Shown here: positions 34,443-36,016 of the stretch, piece after piece
Layout of the letters: each line of letters opens with the position of its first letter
Position numbering within the stretch: the stretch's first letter is position 1
Position numbers and translations under genes: made by a program
NCBI GenBank assembly: GCA_021792185.1
Contig: JAJYVD010000021.1
Location: 1 to 36,016 of the forward strand
Reading direction: 5' to 3'
DNA: 36,016 bases
Source: Nitrospirota bacterium
Lineage (GTDB): Bacteria; Nitrospirota; Thermodesulfovibrionia; Thermodesulfovibrionales; Dissulfurispiraceae
Notes under the pieces: generated by a model
Seen by the model: the letters and a program-made list of their open reading frames with translations, nothing else
Told to the model about the DNA's origin: nothing
Database searches by the model: none

Positions 34443-35135
34443 TTACTTGTTCCAGTTTCTGAATCCTGTTATAGGCATGTAAACAGGCACCTTGGTATCG
34501 CCCCAGTCCATCACCTCCCTGATTTCTCTCTCCGTTATCCAGAATGGCTTAAGGTAAACATACGTATCGCTTTTCCGCTCGAATACCTCTCCTTCCTTAA
34601 ACCCGCTCTCCGGTAATACCGACATCCTGACAAGGAACCTGATATGCATATATTTCGGAATAAGATAACGGTTATACGGTATCTTTGGATCTATGGTCAA
34701 TATTCTATGAAACCTATGCGGGCCGGTATCGAGTTTATACATCTGTTCCTTTTTTTCCAAGCCCGCGTCTGCAACGGGTATTTCCCTCCATGAAATAGTG
34801 CCGACCTGCATGAAGGCCCTGACTTCAGGATAACCTATATACACCGGTTCGTCTGCGACATTATCTATTCTGATTGTCGCAATATATTTCCAGCTTTTCC
34901 GGATATCTTTAGTTTCCCGTATATCGCGCACATCGACAGAGAGCATATAAAAGGCCTGCTCTTGAAGCCGCTTTATTTTTGCTTCTCTCGCCCTGATGAC
35001 CGCTTCCTGTTTTTCGCCAACATAGTAATCAATCACCAGCCCAATAATGACTGCTCCCAGCAATAAGAGCAAAGCCTTCCGGCTCATGAGTAGTGAAAGT
35101 ATCTTTCTCATACTATTTTTTCTTACTGGTTCCAT
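34443..35135 (-). CDS. single-pass membrane protein, paralogue 1
   Basis: A 230-residue relative of the neighbouring gene: membrane segment ALLLLLGAVIIGLVIDYYVG near residues 21-40, charged helix KQEAVIRAREAKIKRLQEQ, then a beta-rich domain ending DTKVPVYMPITGF. The start ATG shares one base with the ABC ATPase stop (TAATG), a sign of coupled translation; ATG at 35111 is possible but has no Shine-Dalgarno. Two copies of a membrane-anchored periplasmic domain next to an ABC ATPase suggest a two-subunit partner for a transporter or mechanotransmission complex, but no permease is visible. Confidence 0.75.
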   Translation of the reverse strand: MEPVRKNSMRKILSLLMSRKALLLLLGAVIIGLVIDYYVGEKQEAVIRAREAKIKRLQEQAFYMLSVDVRDIRETKDIRKSWKYIATIRIDNVADEPVYIGYPEVRAFMQVGTISWREIPVADAGLEKKEQMYKLDTGPHRFHRILTIDPKIPYNRYLIPKYMHIRFLVRMSVLPESGFKEGEVFERKSDTYVYLKPFWITEREIREVMDWGDTKVPVYMPITGFRNWNK

Positions 35136-35866
35136 TAATTAGCCGGGCAGGGAGTGCAGCATACGGCTTCGTCTTTCAGGAATACGCCGTCTTTTAGGTG
35201 CACAATCCTGTCAGCCTTATTTGCTATTTCAAGGTCATGTGTCGAAAAGACTATAGCGATGCTTTTTTCCTTAGAGAGCTTACGGAATGTATCCACCACA
35301 AATAAGCGGTTATCCCTGTCAAGGTTTGCCGTAGGCTCGTCCGCCAGGATCATTGCAGGATGCGTTATGAGAGCCCGCGCAATAGCAACTCTCTGTATTT
35401 CACCGCCGCTCAGTTGACTCGGCATATGATATATTCGATGGCCTAATCCCAGCGACTTAATAATATCTATCCCTTCACTCTTTATATTCCCATTGCGGTT
35501 CTTCGGTTTAAAAAAATTGAAGGGCAACAGAGTATTTTCCAAAACATTTAACATTCGAAGCGGTTTTGCGTCCTGAAAGATAAAACTGAATTTTTCTCTC
35601 CGGAAATGAACAAGGTCTTCTTCCGACAATACATCTATTCTAACCCCTTCAAGGATAACTTCTCCCGCACTGGGCCGGTCCAGAGAACCGATGATATTTA
35701 ATAACGTCGTCTTGCCCGAACCGCTGGGCCCAACAAGGGCAACCAGCTCTCCTTTGTTGATCGTTAATGAAACATTCTCAAGAGCAGTCACGGTACCGGA
35801 AGGTAAATTAAAAGCCTTGTTAACCTGCCGTAACTCCAACAAAGGCGTAGTATTCGCTTTTTCCAT
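35135..35866 (-). CDS. ABC transporter ATP-binding protein (LolD/MacB-like)
   Basis: ATPase subunit of 243 residues with Walker A GPSGSGKT (46-53), Q-loop FIFQDAKPL, signature LSGGE (152-156), Walker B MILADEPTAN and the H-loop STHD. The short form with ADEPTANLD is typical of the LolD/FtsE/MacB group that powers MacB-type permeases. ATG at 35866 is chosen because GGAGGG lies 6 nt upstream; the longer start at 35881 precedes that site. It is the first visible gene of the operon. The usual permease is missing in the window and could lie just beyond the right end, although about 150 bp upstream show no coding. Confidence 0.93.
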   Translation of the reverse strand: MEKANTTPLLELRQVNKAFNLPSGTVTALENVSLTINKGELVALVGPSGSGKTTLLNIIGSLDRPSAGEVILEGVRIDVLSEEDLVHFRREKFSFIFQDAKPLRMLNVLENTLLPFNFFKPKNRNGNIKSEGIDIIKSLGLGHRIYHMPSQLSGGEIQRVAIARALITHPAMILADEPTANLDRDNRLFVVDTFRKLSKEKSIAIVFSTHDLEIANKADRIVHLKDGVFLKDEAVCCTPCPAN

Positions 35867-35905
35867 AATCATCCCTCCCATTGTGTTCTAACGTATTGTC
35901 AAAAG

Positions 35906-35928
35906 TTTTTAAGCTAAAAGCTTTAAAA
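35906..35928. promoter_or_regulatory. AT-rich inverted repeat upstream of the ABC operon
   Basis: TTTTTAAGCT and AGCTTTAAAA (9 of 10 paired) around 3 bp, about 40 bp before the ABC start. A TTGACA occurs on the minus strand next to it (35898-35903), without a good -10. It may be an operator. The rest of 35929-36016 shows no gene. Confidence 0.35.
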
Positions 35929-36016
35929 CCCTTGTCCAGTAATACATTGCTTCAAATAAGCTTGCCTCCCCCTATTTGTTTAGGGTTAAGTTAGTAGTGC
36001 GACCCACCAACAAGGA

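Overview
The window reads as a contiguous piece of a bacterial chromosome with mostly housekeeping genes and two more accessory stretches. The gene content (PPDK, AMP-forming acyl-CoA synthetase, a GH57 alpha-glucan enzyme, enolase next to an FtsB/DivIC protein, a two-CW protein, NtrC-type two-component genes, and a UbiA prenyltransferase near an MtaD/MqnX-like deaminase) suggests a free-living Gram-negative anaerobe or microaerobe of the Nitrospirota or Desulfobacterota type. That placement is inferred from gene content only.

Layout. Positions 1-6.4 kb (minus strand): ppdK, an acyl-CoA synthetase, a multi-pass membrane protein and a class III nucleotide cyclase with an unrecognised C-terminal region. 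At 6.49 kb a perfect CIRCE operator precedes htpG (plus strand). Positions 8.5-12.75 kb form a small accessory patch: a Fic protein, a trypsin-like peptidase, a DUF433/DUF5615 toxin-antitoxin pair whose toxin gene is broken by an in-frame stop and which lies between two 57-bp direct repeats, and an AAA_14/DUF4143 ATPase with a perfect dyad just upstream. Positions 12.85-15.7 kb hold the ancient block tRNA-Ser(GGA), SRP RNA (ffs), dnaX, ybaB, recR. The dnaX gene carries a convincing -1 frameshift signal.

Positions 15.7-23.2 kb (minus strand): an alpha-D-phosphohexomutase with a heptamer repeat inside its coding sequence, a MITE-like inverted repeat, a small Cys-containing ORF, an MtaD/MqnX-type deaminase, a fused restriction-modification enzyme and a UbiA-family prenyltransferase. 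The last two metabolic genes could both serve the futalosine menaquinone route, with the restriction-modification gene placed between them. Positions 23.3-29.05 kb (plus strand): gcvH, lpdA, eno, ftsB and a GH57 enzyme, tightly packed behind one good promoter.

Positions 29.1-32.4 kb (plus strand): a membrane histidine kinase whose reading frame breaks at an A7 run, followed by its overlapping NtrC-type sigma-54 activator. Positions 32.4-35.9 kb (minus strand): a two-CW protein, then an apparent operon with a LolD/MacB-like ABC ATPase, two tandem paralogous single-pass membrane proteins, a YtkA/FixH-like protein and an exported protein of unknown function. This last cluster is the least understood part of the window.
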